DNA of 52,062 nucleotides, taken from positions 1-52,062 of the forward strand of contig JACRLB010000038.1 in assembly GCA_016235445.1 (NCBI GenBank). The letters are read 5' to 3'. The notes below the pieces were generated by a model that did not search any database, was not told where the DNA came from, and was given only the letters and a program-made list of their open reading frames with translations. A program made the translations under genes and the position numbers. Below, one piece after another: positions 33,258 through 41,733 of this stretch (position 1 is its first letter; the number at the start of each line of letters is the position of its first letter). The stretch comes from Chloroflexota bacterium (GTDB lineage Bacteria; Chloroflexota; Anaerolineae; Anaerolineales; Villigracilaceae).

Positions 33258-34307
33258 TCAGGCGTCGGCTTGGGGTGAGGCGGGGACGATGACGGTGCGG
33301 ACGTCGCCGCTGAATTTTTCCAGATCATCCAAAACCTGGTTGACCATGCCCGCATCCAGTGGAACAGTTTTTGTGACGATGTGTGACGTATCCAAAATTT
33401 TTTTGCGCGCCATTTCAACCAGCAGGGGAAGCTCCTGCAAATGATGGTCGTTCGAGCCGATGAGTTCCACTTCATTGCCGAGCAGTTCGTTGTAGGTGTC
33501 GATCTCGAGCGGCTTGTTGGAAAGCCCAACGATGACCACGCGCGCCATCACGCCCGCAGTTTGAATGGCCTGCTTCATGGTTTGTGGCAGTCCGATCATT
33601 TCGATGGCAACATCCACGCCTTTGCCGTTCGTGAGTTTTTTGATTTCATCCACGGCGTTCACCAAATTGGCGTTGACAGGAATCGCGCCGTATCGTTTTG
33701 CGAGATTTAATTTATCTTCGTTGATGTCCACTGCGTAGACTTCGATTGCGCCGAAGGCTTTTGCCAGTTGAACAGCAGATTGTCCCAGCCCGCCCGCGCC
33801 GAAGATGACAACACGCTCGCCGCCTTTCAATCTGCTTTTTCGCAGTGCATGAAAGGCAGTGGCGCTGGCACACATCAAGGTTGCGCCCTGCTCGAATGGA
33901 ATTTCATCAGGCAGATGGATGGCGTTGCGCGCGGGCACGGAAATATATTCCGCGTATCCGCCGTCCGTGTAATGACCGAGCATCAACACCTTTTCACAAA
34001 ACTGGTCATTGCCCGTGGAGCAGTGATAACAATCGCCGCAGGAGATGTTGTAATGCAGGCAAACCCTGTCGCCAACTTTTACATTCGTTACCTGCGCGCC
34101 AATTTCTTCAACCACCCCCGCAACTTCGTGACCCAGCGTGAGCGGCACGGGCCGCACGGGGGATATGCCTGTGCGGTAATGCGCGTCGGAATGGCAGATG
34201 CCTGCGGCTTTGACCTTTACCAAAATATCCCGTCCGCCGATTTCAGGGATTGGAATTTCCTGCATTTCCAAAGGTTGTTTCACGCCGATAAAACGAATGG
34301 CTTTCAT
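33258..34307 (-). CDS. Zinc-dependent alcohol dehydrogenase (MDR family)
   Basis: 349 aa. ATG 34307 follows AGGAG. Catalytic zinc ligands Cys of GICHSD, His-Glu of GHEVAG and a later Cys; structural zinc cysteines C-x2-C-x2-C-x7-C in ISCGDCYHCSTGNDQFCE. Rossmann motif VVIFGAGGLGQSAVQLAKAFG and the acidic VDIN indicate NAD preference. A medium-chain alcohol/polyol dehydrogenase; substrate not defined. Monocistronic, flanked by a hairpin upstream. Confidence 0.92.
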   Translation of the reverse strand: MKAIRFIGVKQPLEMQEIPIPEIGGRDILVKVKAAGICHSDAHYRTGISPVRPVPLTLGHEVAGVVEEIGAQVTNVKVGDRVCLHYNISCGDCYHCSTGNDQFCEKVLMLGHYTDGGYAEYISVPARNAIHLPDEIPFEQGATLMCASATAFHALRKSRLKGGERVVIFGAGGLGQSAVQLAKAFGAIEVYAVDINEDKLNLAKRYGAIPVNANLVNAVDEIKKLTNGKGVDVAIEMIGLPQTMKQAIQTAGVMARVVIVGLSNKPLEIDTYNELLGNEVELIGSNDHHLQELPLLVEMARKKILDTSHIVTKTVPLDAGMVNQVLDDLEKFSGDVRTVIVPASPQADA

Positions 34308-34345
34308 AAATTCTCCTGTTTTATTTACCAACCGATGTTATTCAC

Positions 34346-34399
34346 CGTCCCGAAGGCTTTTGTAAAACAGGTTTGCTTTTCACCAAAACCTTCGGGACG
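34346..34399. terminator. Hairpin of the CGTCCCGAAGG family
   Basis: CGTCCCGAAGGCTTTTG (34346-34362) against CAAAACCTTCGGGACG (34384-34399). It follows the TrmO-like gene on the minus strand but has no T run. The arms nearly equal those of the terminator at 29388-29439, so a dispersed terminator repeat is likely. Confidence 0.55.
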
Positions 34400-34415
34400 T
34401 TTCAGGAAAGGCAGG

Positions 34416-34877
34416 TTACCAATAATTTTTCATCAACTCACTTGCCCATTCAGGCTGGGTCACTTCTTCGCGGGGCAGAAATTCCTTCATCACAGGTTTG
34501 ATGTCCAACACAGGCGTACCGTCAATTGCATCGAGTCCCTGCACAAAAAGCTGGCGTCCCTCGCGTTTGATAACCTTGCAAATCGTTGCTCCCAAACGGT
34601 TGGGCCTGTTTTTTCCGCGTTGGGCAAAAATGCCCGCCTTCGGCCATGCCGTGTTGTTGCGCGGATGCCTTGCGCCCGTCTCGATTTTTTCATTTGTCAC
34701 CAGATGAAAGGCGAAGAAAATTTCCACATGCGAGAAACTTTCAATTTGAAACAGGGCTTCTTCGCCAAACGCCGCATCCAGCTCGATGACCGAAACTACG
34801 CCTCCCCAGTTATCATCCTCCACCGCGCGGCGAATATTCTTCACAACCCCGATGGTAGACATGGCAAAGTTAGTCAT
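34416..34877 (-). CDS. TrmO/TsaA-like tRNA methyltransferase family protein
   Basis: 153 aa, the length of the TsaA/YaeB (TrmO) core. Typical blocks: STIGVVKN at the start, FSHVEIFFAFH, ARHPRNN, GIFAQRGKNRPNRLGATICKV, and VQGLDAIDGTPVLDIKP. Known members N6-methylate t6A37 in tRNA-Thr using SAM; others have unknown roles. ATG 34877 overlaps the upstream gene by 8 bp; ATG 34862 is a possible alternative start. Confidence 0.85.
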   Translation of the reverse strand: MTNFAMSTIGVVKNIRRAVEDDNWGGVVSVIELDAAFGEEALFQIESFSHVEIFFAFHLVTNEKIETGARHPRNNTAWPKAGIFAQRGKNRPNRLGATICKVIKREGRQLFVQGLDAIDGTPVLDIKPVMKEFLPREEVTQPEWASELMKNYW

Positions 34878-35403
34878 TTTGAAATTTCTCCACGATCTTT
34901 CGCAGGGTGGTGATATTGCGGGTCGTAGCTTCCACTTTCAAAACCTTCTCGATGAAATGATTGCTGAAGATGGATGTATCCCTGTTGCGGCGAAGATTGT
35001 AAACCTCGCCGCCTTTGATGACGAATTCATCCGCCTCACTCTTAAGCGACAGCAGATTCTGCTCCGATTTTTTATCCACACCCTGACGGTTTCGCAAAAA
35101 GACAACATGCAGGGTTTCCCCGCCTTGTGGTTCAAAAGCGGGCTTGCTGACGATCCCCGCAACTTCGTCCATCGTCCGCAGGAAGGTTTCCACTTTGTAG
35201 CCCAATGCCTTCTCAAGCTGTTTTTCGATCTTCGCCTCCAGCCCAGCAGACTCTTTCGCCTCGAAGATCACATTCCCGCTCTGGATGTAGGTCTGCACGT
35301 TGGCACAGCCAAAGGACTCGAACATCCTTCGCAGGTTTTTCATTTTGATAACCTTTGTCCCACCCACATTGATGGCGCGCAGAAAAGCGATATATTTTTT
35401 CAT
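34870..35403 (-). CDS. DUF1697 family protein
   Basis: 177 aa, the full DUF1697 length. Diagnostic start KKYIAFLRAINVGGTKVIKMKNLRRMFESFGCANVQTYIQSGNVIFEA, and the C-terminal NRDTSIFSNHFIEKVLKVEATTRNITTLRKI. Members are widespread small cytoplasmic proteins with ferredoxin-like folds and no settled function. It overlaps the TrmO-like gene, suggesting a two-gene unit. Confidence 0.88.
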   Translation of the reverse strand: MKKYIAFLRAINVGGTKVIKMKNLRRMFESFGCANVQTYIQSGNVIFEAKESAGLEAKIEKQLEKALGYKVETFLRTMDEVAGIVSKPAFEPQGGETLHVVFLRNRQGVDKKSEQNLLSLKSEADEFVIKGGEVYNLRRNRDTSIFSNHFIEKVLKVEATTRNITTLRKIVEKFQND

Positions 35404-35430
35404 AAGCGGGGATTATACATGAAACCCAAA

Positions 35431-35465
35431 AGCAAAATCTCCCGCCAGTGACGGGAGATTTTGCT
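35431..35465 (-). terminator. Terminator after the HEPN gene
   Basis: AGCAAAATCTCCCG and its exact complement with a 7-nt loop; on the minus strand the stem ends in TTTTGCTTTT. It isolates the MNT/HEPN pair from the DUF1697 unit. Confidence 0.7.
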
Positions 35466-35467
35466 GT

Positions 35468-35851
35468 TTAAGGGAGGTTCTTCAAATAATCTTCGGCCGC
35501 CTGAATAAATTCCTTTACCCATCCCAACATTTCTTTAGTCTGTTCTTCTGTAACCGTGAAAACAATCTCGTAATCCCCAATATTTCGCCTGTCTTGCGCT
35601 TCGATCAAATAGTTATGGTACTTGGGGTTGAGTGCGCCTGTTTTGGCAAATTCTTTCCCGAAATTAGCGATCACCCCGGAATGACTTGAAAACGAAAGCC
35701 CGCGTGAGAGCAGGAGCGCGGAAGCGACGTAGAAAAGTGAATAATAAGCGCGTGATGCGGCAAAATCAATATCGCCGTCTTTGAACAAGTTTGAAGCAGC
35801 TTTCTGGCCGCGTTTCGCTTTTTCAATTAGGGCCTTTATTTGAGAATTCAT
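35468..35851 (-). CDS. HEPN-domain protein (partner of MNT nucleotidyltransferase)
   Basis: 127 aa, one all-alpha HEPN domain: KAKRGQKAASNLFKDGDIDFAASRAYYSLFYVASALLLSRG, then LIEAQDRRNIGDYEI. The catalytic R-x4-6-H of RNase HEPN toxins is not evident; the RRNIGDY element is of the type seen in COG1895-like HEPN proteins. The start overlaps the MNT stop in ATGA. As in type VII systems the MNT protein could AMPylate or otherwise neutralise HEPN. Toxin activity is therefore uncertain. Confidence 0.82.
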   Translation of the reverse strand: MNSQIKALIEKAKRGQKAASNLFKDGDIDFAASRAYYSLFYVASALLLSRGLSFSSHSGVIANFGKEFAKTGALNPKYHNYLIEAQDRRNIGDYEIVFTVTEEQTKEMLGWVKEFIQAAEDYLKNLP

Positions 35852-36168
35852 ACAGGCACTCCCTCGCGGCGGACATTCATCAGGAATGGGATTTGTAATT
35901 TGTCGTACTGAGCTTTGGTGACAAACGCCCGTGAAATGACCACGTCATTTTCCAGCGAAAGAAACGAGACAAGTTGCGAACTAAGACGAAGCATTTCGCT
36001 ATAATTGAAATCCTTATTCAGCACAACCAGAATATCAATATCCGAATCGTCCCGCGCATCGCCGCGGGCGCGAGAGCCGTAAAGGATAATACTGTCCACA
36101 CTTTCCCCGTAAATGTGTAGCAGTTCCTTCTTTAATTTTTTTAGAACTTTGCGAATATTAGACGGCAT
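35848..36168 (-). CDS. MNT-type minimal nucleotidyltransferase (putative antitoxin)
   Basis: 106 aa. ATG 36168 follows AGGAG; a longer upstream frame lacks family features. The Pol-beta motif GSRARGDARDDSDIDILVV (G-S-x10-D-x-D) is fully present at residues about 30-50. Short proteins of this kind pair with HEPN toxins and AMPylate them. The stop overlaps the HEPN start, giving a coupled antitoxin-first operon. Confidence 0.86.
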   Translation of the reverse strand: MPSNIRKVLKKLKKELLHIYGESVDSIILYGSRARGDARDDSDIDILVVLNKDFNYSEMLRLSSQLVSFLSLENDVVISRAFVTKAQYDKLQIPFLMNVRREGVPV

Positions 36169-36357
36169 TGGATTGCTCCTGCCGTAATCATACACGATTT
36201 TCAGCAGAGAGGGCTTGGCATGTTTCCACGAAACCATGATTAACCACGACCTGTGTCTACTCACGGATTCGGAAAGGCCATGAAGCGGGTGAGACACGTC
36301 AGGCCTTATTCGACCACAAACAAAACTTCACGTCATTTGGATTATACTTTGTGCTAT

Positions 36358-36408
36358 CAATCCAAAATCCAAATCCAAAATCGTAAATCCAAAATTGTAA
36401 ATTGGAAA
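36358..36408. repeat. Heptameric AATCCAA-type repeat upstream of ftcD
   Basis: CAATCCAAAATCCAAATCCAA and degenerate ATCGTAA/AATTGTAA units with a 7-8 nt step, ending just before the start of the formiminotransferase gene; its GGAAA may act as the ribosome binding site. Confidence 0.55.
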
Positions 36409-36412
36409 CTCC

Positions 36413-37975
36413 ATGACCCAACTCATCGAATGCATTCCCAACTTCTCCGAAGCGCGCCGACCTGAAATTGTTGACCAGATCGTCGCCGCCATTCAATCGG
36501 TCAGCGAAGTAAAACTGCTCGACCGTTCCTCCGACCTGGACCACAACCGCACCGTCCTCACTTTTGCAGGATCAATTGTCGGGGTGGAAGAGGCGGCTTT
36601 TCGCGCCATCAAAACTGCCGCTGAACTGATCGATCTGAATCAGCACACAGGCGCGCATCCCCGCATCGGCGCAACGGACGTTTGTCCCTTCGTCCCGCTC
36701 AGCGGCGCAACGATGGAGGATTGCATCGCCATTGCCCAAAGGCTGGGTCAGCGCGTCGGAGCAGAACTCAGCCTGCCTGTCTATTTGTACGAGGCGGCGG
36801 CGGCGCGGCCCGAACGGGCAAATCTCGAAAACATCCGCAGGGGGCAATACGAAGGACTCAAACTCGCCCTGAGCGCAGTCGCAGGGTCGCAAGAGTTTGA
36901 GGAACGCAAGCCCGATTTTGGCCCCGCCAAACTTGGAGCGGCGGGCGCAACGGTCATTGGCGCGCGCGCTCCACTGATTGCCTTCAATGTTTATCTCACC
37001 ACCGATGATGTCAGCATCGCAAAAAAGATCGCCAAAGCCATTCGTCATTCATCGGGCGGCTTTCGCTATGTGAAGGGACTTGGCCTGCTTGTGGATGGCC
37101 GCGCGCAAATTTCGATGAACCTCACCAACTTTCGTGAAACGCCCATCGCCCGCGCTGTTGAATTCATCCGCCGCGAAGCCCAGCGCTACGGCGTTGGCAT
37201 CCATCACAGCGAACTCGTCGGATTGATTCCGCAGGAAGCGCTGGTGGATGCGGCGGTCTGGTACACCCAATTGGATCAATTTGATAAAGAGCAGATTTTG
37301 GAATCAAGATTATTTCAATCCTCCAATCTCCAATCTCCCGCCTCTTCCTCCGACCTTCAACCTGCCGCCTCTTTCATCGAGCAGTTAGCCGCCCCGACGC
37401 CAACCCCCGGCGGCGGCTCGGCGGGCGCATACGCAGGCGCAATGGCCGCCGCGCTCGTCGCCATGGTTGCGGGGCTGACCATCGGCAAAAAGAAATACGC
37501 TGAAGTCGAAGCCGAAATGCAAGCCATCCGTGTCGTGGCAGAAAACCTGCGTACTGAACTCACCCAGGCTGTGGACGATGACGCCGCTTCGTTTGAAGTG
37601 CTCATGGCAACCTTCAAACTGCCGAAGGAAACCGATGAGCAAAAGTCTGCGCGAAATGCCGCCATCATCCAGGCCACGCTCAACGCCGCGCATATCCCGC
37701 TCCATGTTGCTGAAGATGCCGTCAAGGTGATGGAACTGGCTTTGAAATGCGCCCAACGTGGCAACCTCAACGCCATCAGCGACTCGATGTCTGGCTTTGC
37801 CATGGCCCGTGCCGCCCTCACCGCCGCAGGCTACAACGTGAGAATCAACATCAACTCACTGGAGGATAAATCCTCTGGCGGGAAGATGTTGTTGGAATTA
37901 GAAGAGTTGGAAAAGAAAGCCGAGGGTCTCGAAACCGATATCCGCAAAGTGATGAAAGAGCGGGGCGGTATTTAA
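36413..37975 (+). CDS. Glutamate formiminotransferase-formiminoTHF cyclodeaminase fusion
   Basis: 520 aa. Residues 1-295 are the formiminotransferase (LIECIPNFSEARRPEIVDQI, HRTVLTF-type site read here as HNRTVLTFAG, NQHTGAHPRIGATDVCPF, KGLGLLVDGRAQISMNLTNF). Residues 325-520 are the cyclodeaminase (TPTPGGGSAGAYAGAMAAALVAMV, MARAALTAAGYNVRINI). The pair moves the formimino group of histidine breakdown to tetrahydrofolate and releases ammonia. Bacterial genomes often keep the two domains separate; here they are joined by about 25 residues (SRLFQSSNLQSPASSSDLQ) written by a 7-nt repeat array at 37317-37350. Confidence 0.92.
   Translation: MTQLIECIPNFSEARRPEIVDQIVAAIQSVSEVKLLDRSSDLDHNRTVLTFAGSIVGVEEAAFRAIKTAAELIDLNQHTGAHPRIGATDVCPFVPLSGATMEDCIAIAQRLGQRVGAELSLPVYLYEAAAARPERANLENIRRGQYEGLKLALSAVAGSQEFEERKPDFGPAKLGAAGATVIGARAPLIAFNVYLTTDDVSIAKKIAKAIRHSSGGFRYVKGLGLLVDGRAQISMNLTNFRETPIARAVEFIRREAQRYGVGIHHSELVGLIPQEALVDAAVWYTQLDQFDKEQILESRLFQSSNLQSPASSSDLQPAASFIEQLAAPTPTPGGGSAGAYAGAMAAALVAMVAGLTIGKKKYAEVEAEMQAIRVVAENLRTELTQAVDDDAASFEVLMATFKLPKETDEQKSARNAAIIQATLNAAHIPLHVAEDAVKVMELALKCAQRGNLNAISDSMSGFAMARAALTAAGYNVRININSLEDKSSGGKMLLELEELEKKAEGLETDIRKVMKERGGI
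37317..37350. repeat. In-frame heptameric repeat at the FTCD domain linker
   Basis: TCCAATC, TCCAATC, TCCCGCC, TCTTCCT units encode the Ser/Gln/Pro-rich linker between the two enzymatic domains. This suggests repeat insertion accompanied or altered the fusion point. Confidence 0.55.
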
Positions 37976-38034
37976 TATGGAGTCGGGAGCTTGCTCCCGT
38001 TTTCCGCCAGCAAGCTGGCTGACTCCATATTAAA
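37971..38034. repeat. REP/BIME element A
   Basis: TTTAATATGGAGTC and GACTCCATATTAAA form the outer arms (14 bp, exact). Inside are two hairpins, GGGAGCTTGCTCCC and GCCAGCAAGCTGGC, each centred on AGCTTGCT/AGCAAGCT. It overlaps the stop codons of the FTCD and transposase genes. The GACTCC tail plus AGCAAGCT hairpin is shared with the elements at 38634 and 43028. Confidence 0.75.
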
Positions 38035-38578
38035 AATCATCGAACACATTTACTTTATTCATCGGCTGATTAACAACCTGCTCTATTAAATCATCATCAC
38101 CTCGCTCGATAAACCACCTGAAACTGCAAAAAAGATAATCCATTGCATTCTCAGCAAGCCCGTGCTTGACGGGATTTTCGTGAACGTAGCGAAGCCTCGC
38201 TAAATAGGATTTTTCATACGTGATACATGTGTCCCAGTAATTTTGCCAAACTTGCCTGCCCCGGACATTATCCCAACGGTTGATCTGAATTGCAGTGATC
38301 GAATGAACCTGCTGAAGTAATTTCGTGAGGGTTGTTGAATCTTGCGGGGCTTGTCCGATGAAGTGATAGTGGTTGTGCAGGACAGCCCAGGCCTCCAAGT
38401 TCCACCCAAACAATTTTGCTTTCTCGAACAGGGTTTTCAAAAAGAATTCTTTTCGCCTATCTTCGCTTAATAGATGATGTTTGTGTAAAATAGCTCCCGT
38501 CACCATATACACAGCATTCGAAACAAAATAATGCGGCGGGTTGTGAGGGTAAGTTTTGTAAATGTCATCCATAAGCAC
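38030..38578 (-). CDS. REP-associated tyrosine transposase (RAYT, Y1/HUH family)
   Basis: 182 aa. The HUH motif is in LHNHYHFIG and the catalytic Tyr region in RYVHENPVKHGL, both diagnostic of Y1/TnpA_REP single-strand transposases. Start ATG 38578 or 38572. The gene is flanked on both sides by REP elements with the same GACTCC tail, the standard arrangement of a REPtron in which the enzyme recognises and spreads the REPs. No second transposase gene or target-site duplication is visible. It is probably intact. Confidence 0.88.
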   Translation of the reverse strand: MLMDDIYKTYPHNPPHYFVSNAVYMVTGAILHKHHLLSEDRRKEFFLKTLFEKAKLFGWNLEAWAVLHNHYHFIGQAPQDSTTLTKLLQQVHSITAIQINRWDNVRGRQVWQNYWDTCITYEKSYLARLRYVHENPVKHGLAENAMDYLFCSFRWFIERGDDDLIEQVVNQPMNKVNVFDDF

Positions 38579-38600
38579 AGTATAACTTGGAAGTTAATCT

Positions 38601-38695
38601 CTGGAATTCGGGATGTCTTACTCCTCCAATAACCCGACCAGCAAGCTGGTCGACTCCAGAATTCAACTCTGGACTCGGGCAGCTTGTTGCCCGAT
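38601..38695. repeat. REP/BIME element B
   Basis: Two inverted REP units: hairpin GACCAGCAAGCTGGTC with tail GACTCCAGA (38634-38660), then tail TCTGGACTC with hairpin GGGCAGCTTGTTGCCC (38668-38694). It lies upstream of the RAYT gene and before the M23 gene, whose promoter region it may shape. Confidence 0.7.
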
Positions 38696-38727
38696 ATATT
38701 TCAATGCAGACAGTTACAATATCATCC

Positions 38728-39654
38728 ATGAAACAATTCTCAGCCATAATCTTTGGGTTATTCCTCCTCCTCTCCTCCTCCTGTAGAACTGCTCAACCTA
38801 CTGAACTCCCCACGCTTCAACCAAGCCAAGCTGCTCTTGAGCCTGTATTTACAACCATCTCGCTGCCAACCGCAACCCTCATTCCCTGCGACCCCACCAC
38901 AACAGACTTCTGCCTCGTGGACTGGAAAACTACTTTCCAAAATCCGCTTGGCCCAGACTCTCCGCTTACGATTGCGCGCAGTTACCCGTACGGCTCCACC
39001 GAAAATGGACAGCGCGACCCTCATCGTGGTGTGGATATTGAAAGCAGGGACGGCGCTCCAGTGTACGCTCCCGCCGCTGGACTGGTCATATTTGCGGGGC
39101 GCGACCATGAACGCATTTACACCCCCTGGGACGATTACTACGGAAACCTGATTGTCCTCCAACATGACGATGAAGTGTTCACTCTTTATGGACATTTATC
39201 GCAAATCAATGTCTCAGAAGGTGACACAGTAAACAGCGGGGATGTGATTGCCGCTGTAGGAAATACGGGCGTTGCCATTGGCAGTCACCTGCATTTTGAA
39301 ATCCGCACAGGCGGCGATGGCTCGAACTTTTTCTCCACTGAAAACCCTGAACTGTGGCTTCCATTGCAAAGCGGCATGGGGACATTGTCCATTACGCTGG
39401 ATGGAAACAACGAAGAAAAGATTCTGCGTAATTTGGTGATAATCCGTTATGCCCCTGGAACAACCACCTCAGAGAAAAAATATTACGTTTCCACCTACCC
39501 AAAAGACTTTGAACACAACGCAGAGGATTTTGCCATAAACAGCCTGCTGCCCGGGCGCTACCGAATTGCCTTCACCGATGCAACAGGCTTGTACGAGCGC
39601 ATTGTCAATGTGGAAGCAGGCAAATGGACACAGGTGGTCATCCAATTGAAATAA
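38728..39654 (+). CDS. M23 family metallopeptidase lipoprotein
   Basis: 308 aa from ATG 38728; a longer upstream frame runs through a REP element and is rejected. Signal peptide and lipobox-like LLSSSC. The M23 domain is canonical: HRGVDIESRDGAPVYAPAAG (H-x3-D ligands), YGHLSQINVSEGDTVNSGDVIAAVGNTG and SHLHFEI (H-x-H). A C-terminal beta domain of about 80 residues follows, without a known name. It cuts peptidoglycan peptides or related substrates outside the cell. It differs in architecture from the LysM-M23 cluster at 19-24 kb and is not a close copy. Confidence 0.9.
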   Translation: MKQFSAIIFGLFLLLSSSCRTAQPTELPTLQPSQAALEPVFTTISLPTATLIPCDPTTTDFCLVDWKTTFQNPLGPDSPLTIARSYPYGSTENGQRDPHRGVDIESRDGAPVYAPAAGLVIFAGRDHERIYTPWDDYYGNLIVLQHDDEVFTLYGHLSQINVSEGDTVNSGDVIAAVGNTGVAIGSHLHFEIRTGGDGSNFFSTENPELWLPLQSGMGTLSITLDGNNEEKILRNLVIIRYAPGTTTSEKKYYVSTYPKDFEHNAEDFAINSLLPGRYRIAFTDATGLYERIVNVEAGKWTQVVIQLK

Positions 39655-39668
39655 CGCCTGCACAAAAA

Positions 39669-39699
39669 GAGTTCCGAGATTTCAAAAACCTCGGAACTC
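39669..39699. terminator. Bidirectional terminator between M23 and acsA
   Basis: GAGTTCCGAG and CTCGGAACTC, 10-bp perfect stem, 11-nt loop, between two convergent genes. The AAAAAG before and the absence of a strong T tract make it modest in strength. Confidence 0.65.
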
Positions 39700-39729
39700 C
39701 ACGAACTTGCCAATCCCCAATCCCCTTCG

Positions 39730-41637
39730 TCACTCTTCCAACGTACTCACATCCCCTTCCGGCAAACCTTGTGCACGGGCTTTCAACACGCGGCGCATAA
39801 TTTTGCCCGAACGGGTCTTGGGTAACTTATCCAGAAACTTCACATCTTCGGGGCGGGCGATGGGTCCCATGTGAGTAGCCACATGCTGGCGCAATTCTTC
39901 GGCTAGTTCAGGAGAAGGCGCGAACCCCGCGCGCAGGATCGCAAAGGTGTAAATAGCCTGGCCTTTCACTTCATGTGCCAGGCCGATTGCCGCCGCCTCT
40001 GCCACAGCCGGGTGACTGACCAAAGCAGATTCAACTTCCGCTGTTCCCAAGCGATGACCCGAGACTTTGATCACATCGTCCACGCGGCCAATGATCCAAT
40101 AATATCCATCCGAGTCGCGCTTGGCAGAATCACCCGTGGTGTATTTCCCTGGGTGCTTGCTCCAGTATTGATTTACGTAGCGTTCGTCATCGCCATAAAT
40201 CGTGCGTAACATGGCAGGCCACGGATTTTTGAGGACAAGATACCCTTCCGTGTCATCGGCCACGGGGTTGCCCTGTTCATCCACGATCTCGGCTTCCTGT
40301 CCAAAAAATGGACGTGTGCCTGAGCCAGGCTTCAGCGGCACGGTGGGAGTCGGCGTAATCATAAAGTTGCCTGTCTCTGTCTGCCACCAGGTATCCATGA
40401 TCGGGCACTTCTCTTTCCCGATCACACGGTAATACCAGCGCCATGCCTCAGGGTTGATCGGCTCACCGACTGTGCCGAGCAGGCGTAGGGAAGAAAGATC
40501 GTGCTTGTTGGGCCACGCTTCCCCAAAGCGCATGAGACCACGAATGGCGGTTGGCGCGGTGTAGAAAATCGTAATCCCATATCTTTCCACAACCTGCCAC
40601 CAGCGATTCGGATAGGGGAAGGTCGGCCCGCCTTCGAACAACATGGAAGTTGCGCCGGCAATCATCGGGCCGTAGACGATGTAGGAATGTCCCGTGATCC
40701 AGCCTGGGTCAGCCGTACACCACCAGCGGTCTTCGTCTTTCACATCGAACACATATTTGAGCGTGGAATACGTGCCGACCATATAGCCGCCGTGCGTGTG
40801 CAAAATGGCTTTCGGTTTTCCTGTTGAACCCGATGTGTACAAAATGAAAAGCGGATCTTCCGCATCGAGAACTTCTGTGGCGCATTTGCCGTTGGCGACT
40901 GGAAGCGAGCACAGATCGTGATACCAGTGATCGCGCCCCGCCTCCATATTGACGGGTTGGCCTGTTCGCTTGACGACGATCATATTCTCCACCGACGGGC
41001 ATTTCTTGACCGCCTCATCCGCTATGTTTTTGAGTTCAACGATCTTGCCGTTTTGATACGAACCGTCGCAGGTGATTACCAGCTTCGACTGGCTGTCGTC
41101 GATGCGGCCTTGCAGTGAATCCACTGAGAAGCCGCCGAACACCACCGAATGGATCGCGCCGATCTTCGCGCAGGCCAGCATGGCAAAGACGATCTCAGGC
41201 ACACGCCCCATATAAATGGTGACGCGCTCGCCCTTTTGAATACCCATGGATTTGATGATATTCGCCATGCGCGAGACTTCGCGATTCATCGAGTAATACG
41301 AGAAGGTGCGCTCATGCCTGCCATCCTCAGATTCCCAGATCAAGGCAAGTTGATTCTTGCGGTGAGTTTTCAGGTGGCGGTCAATCGCATTGTGGACGAT
41401 GTTGGTCTTTGCCCCCACGAACCATTTGAAAAACGGCTTGTTGGAATCATCCAAAACCTTGTCCCACTTTTTATACCATTCCAACTCAGAGGCTTCGTCA
41501 GCCCAGAATCCCTGCAAGTCTTTGCCTGCTTTTTCAGCGAGCGCGTCCCAATCCTTCAAACGCGCCTCCGCCACCACCTGCTCCGACGGATAATAAACTT
41601 CGCCTTCCATTTCTTTCGGCTTGCTGGTTTTTGCCAT
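39730..41637 (-). CDS. acsA: Acetyl-CoA synthetase (AMP-forming)
   Basis: 635 aa. ATG 41637 follows AGAGGAG. Adenylate-forming motifs: ILYTSGSTGKPKAILHTHGGY (A3, P-loop), DTWWQTETGNFMITP (A5), YTTGDSAKRDSDGYYWIIGRVDDVIKVSGHRLGTAEVE (A7/A8), and the C-terminal PKTRSGKIMRRVLKA with the lysine acetylated by Pat-type enzymes in known members. Converts acetate, ATP and CoA to acetyl-CoA, AMP and pyrophosphate in the cytoplasm. Length and motif spacing match Acs rather than propionyl- or acetoacetyl-CoA synthetases. Confidence 0.93.
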   Translation of the reverse strand: MAKTSKPKEMEGEVYYPSEQVVAEARLKDWDALAEKAGKDLQGFWADEASELEWYKKWDKVLDDSNKPFFKWFVGAKTNIVHNAIDRHLKTHRKNQLALIWESEDGRHERTFSYYSMNREVSRMANIIKSMGIQKGERVTIYMGRVPEIVFAMLACAKIGAIHSVVFGGFSVDSLQGRIDDSQSKLVITCDGSYQNGKIVELKNIADEAVKKCPSVENMIVVKRTGQPVNMEAGRDHWYHDLCSLPVANGKCATEVLDAEDPLFILYTSGSTGKPKAILHTHGGYMVGTYSTLKYVFDVKDEDRWWCTADPGWITGHSYIVYGPMIAGATSMLFEGGPTFPYPNRWWQVVERYGITIFYTAPTAIRGLMRFGEAWPNKHDLSSLRLLGTVGEPINPEAWRWYYRVIGKEKCPIMDTWWQTETGNFMITPTPTVPLKPGSGTRPFFGQEAEIVDEQGNPVADDTEGYLVLKNPWPAMLRTIYGDDERYVNQYWSKHPGKYTTGDSAKRDSDGYYWIIGRVDDVIKVSGHRLGTAEVESALVSHPAVAEAAAIGLAHEVKGQAIYTFAILRAGFAPSPELAEELRQHVATHMGPIARPEDVKFLDKLPKTRSGKIMRRVLKARAQGLPEGDVSTLEE

Positions 41638-41694
41638 GGCAGTCTCTCCTCTGTCTGAAAAATGTTTGCGCAATTTTAATCCCGTTTTGCATAA

Positions 41695-41727
41695 AGGTGA
41701 CAGTCACTTTAAAAGTGACTGTCACCT
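41695..41727. repeat. 16-bp perfect palindrome upstream of acsA
   Basis: AGGTGACAGTCACTTT (41695-41710), one A, and its exact complement to 41727. It lies between the oxidoreductase stop and the acsA leader, so it could terminate the former or be an operator of the latter. The word GTGACTGTCACC is palindromic by itself, suggesting a dispersed family. Confidence 0.5.
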
Positions 41728-41733
41728 CTTTGG

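Noticed and set aside
38587-38727. N-terminal extension of the M23 lipoprotein
   Set aside because: It would translate a REP element and precede a clear signal peptide starting at 38728.
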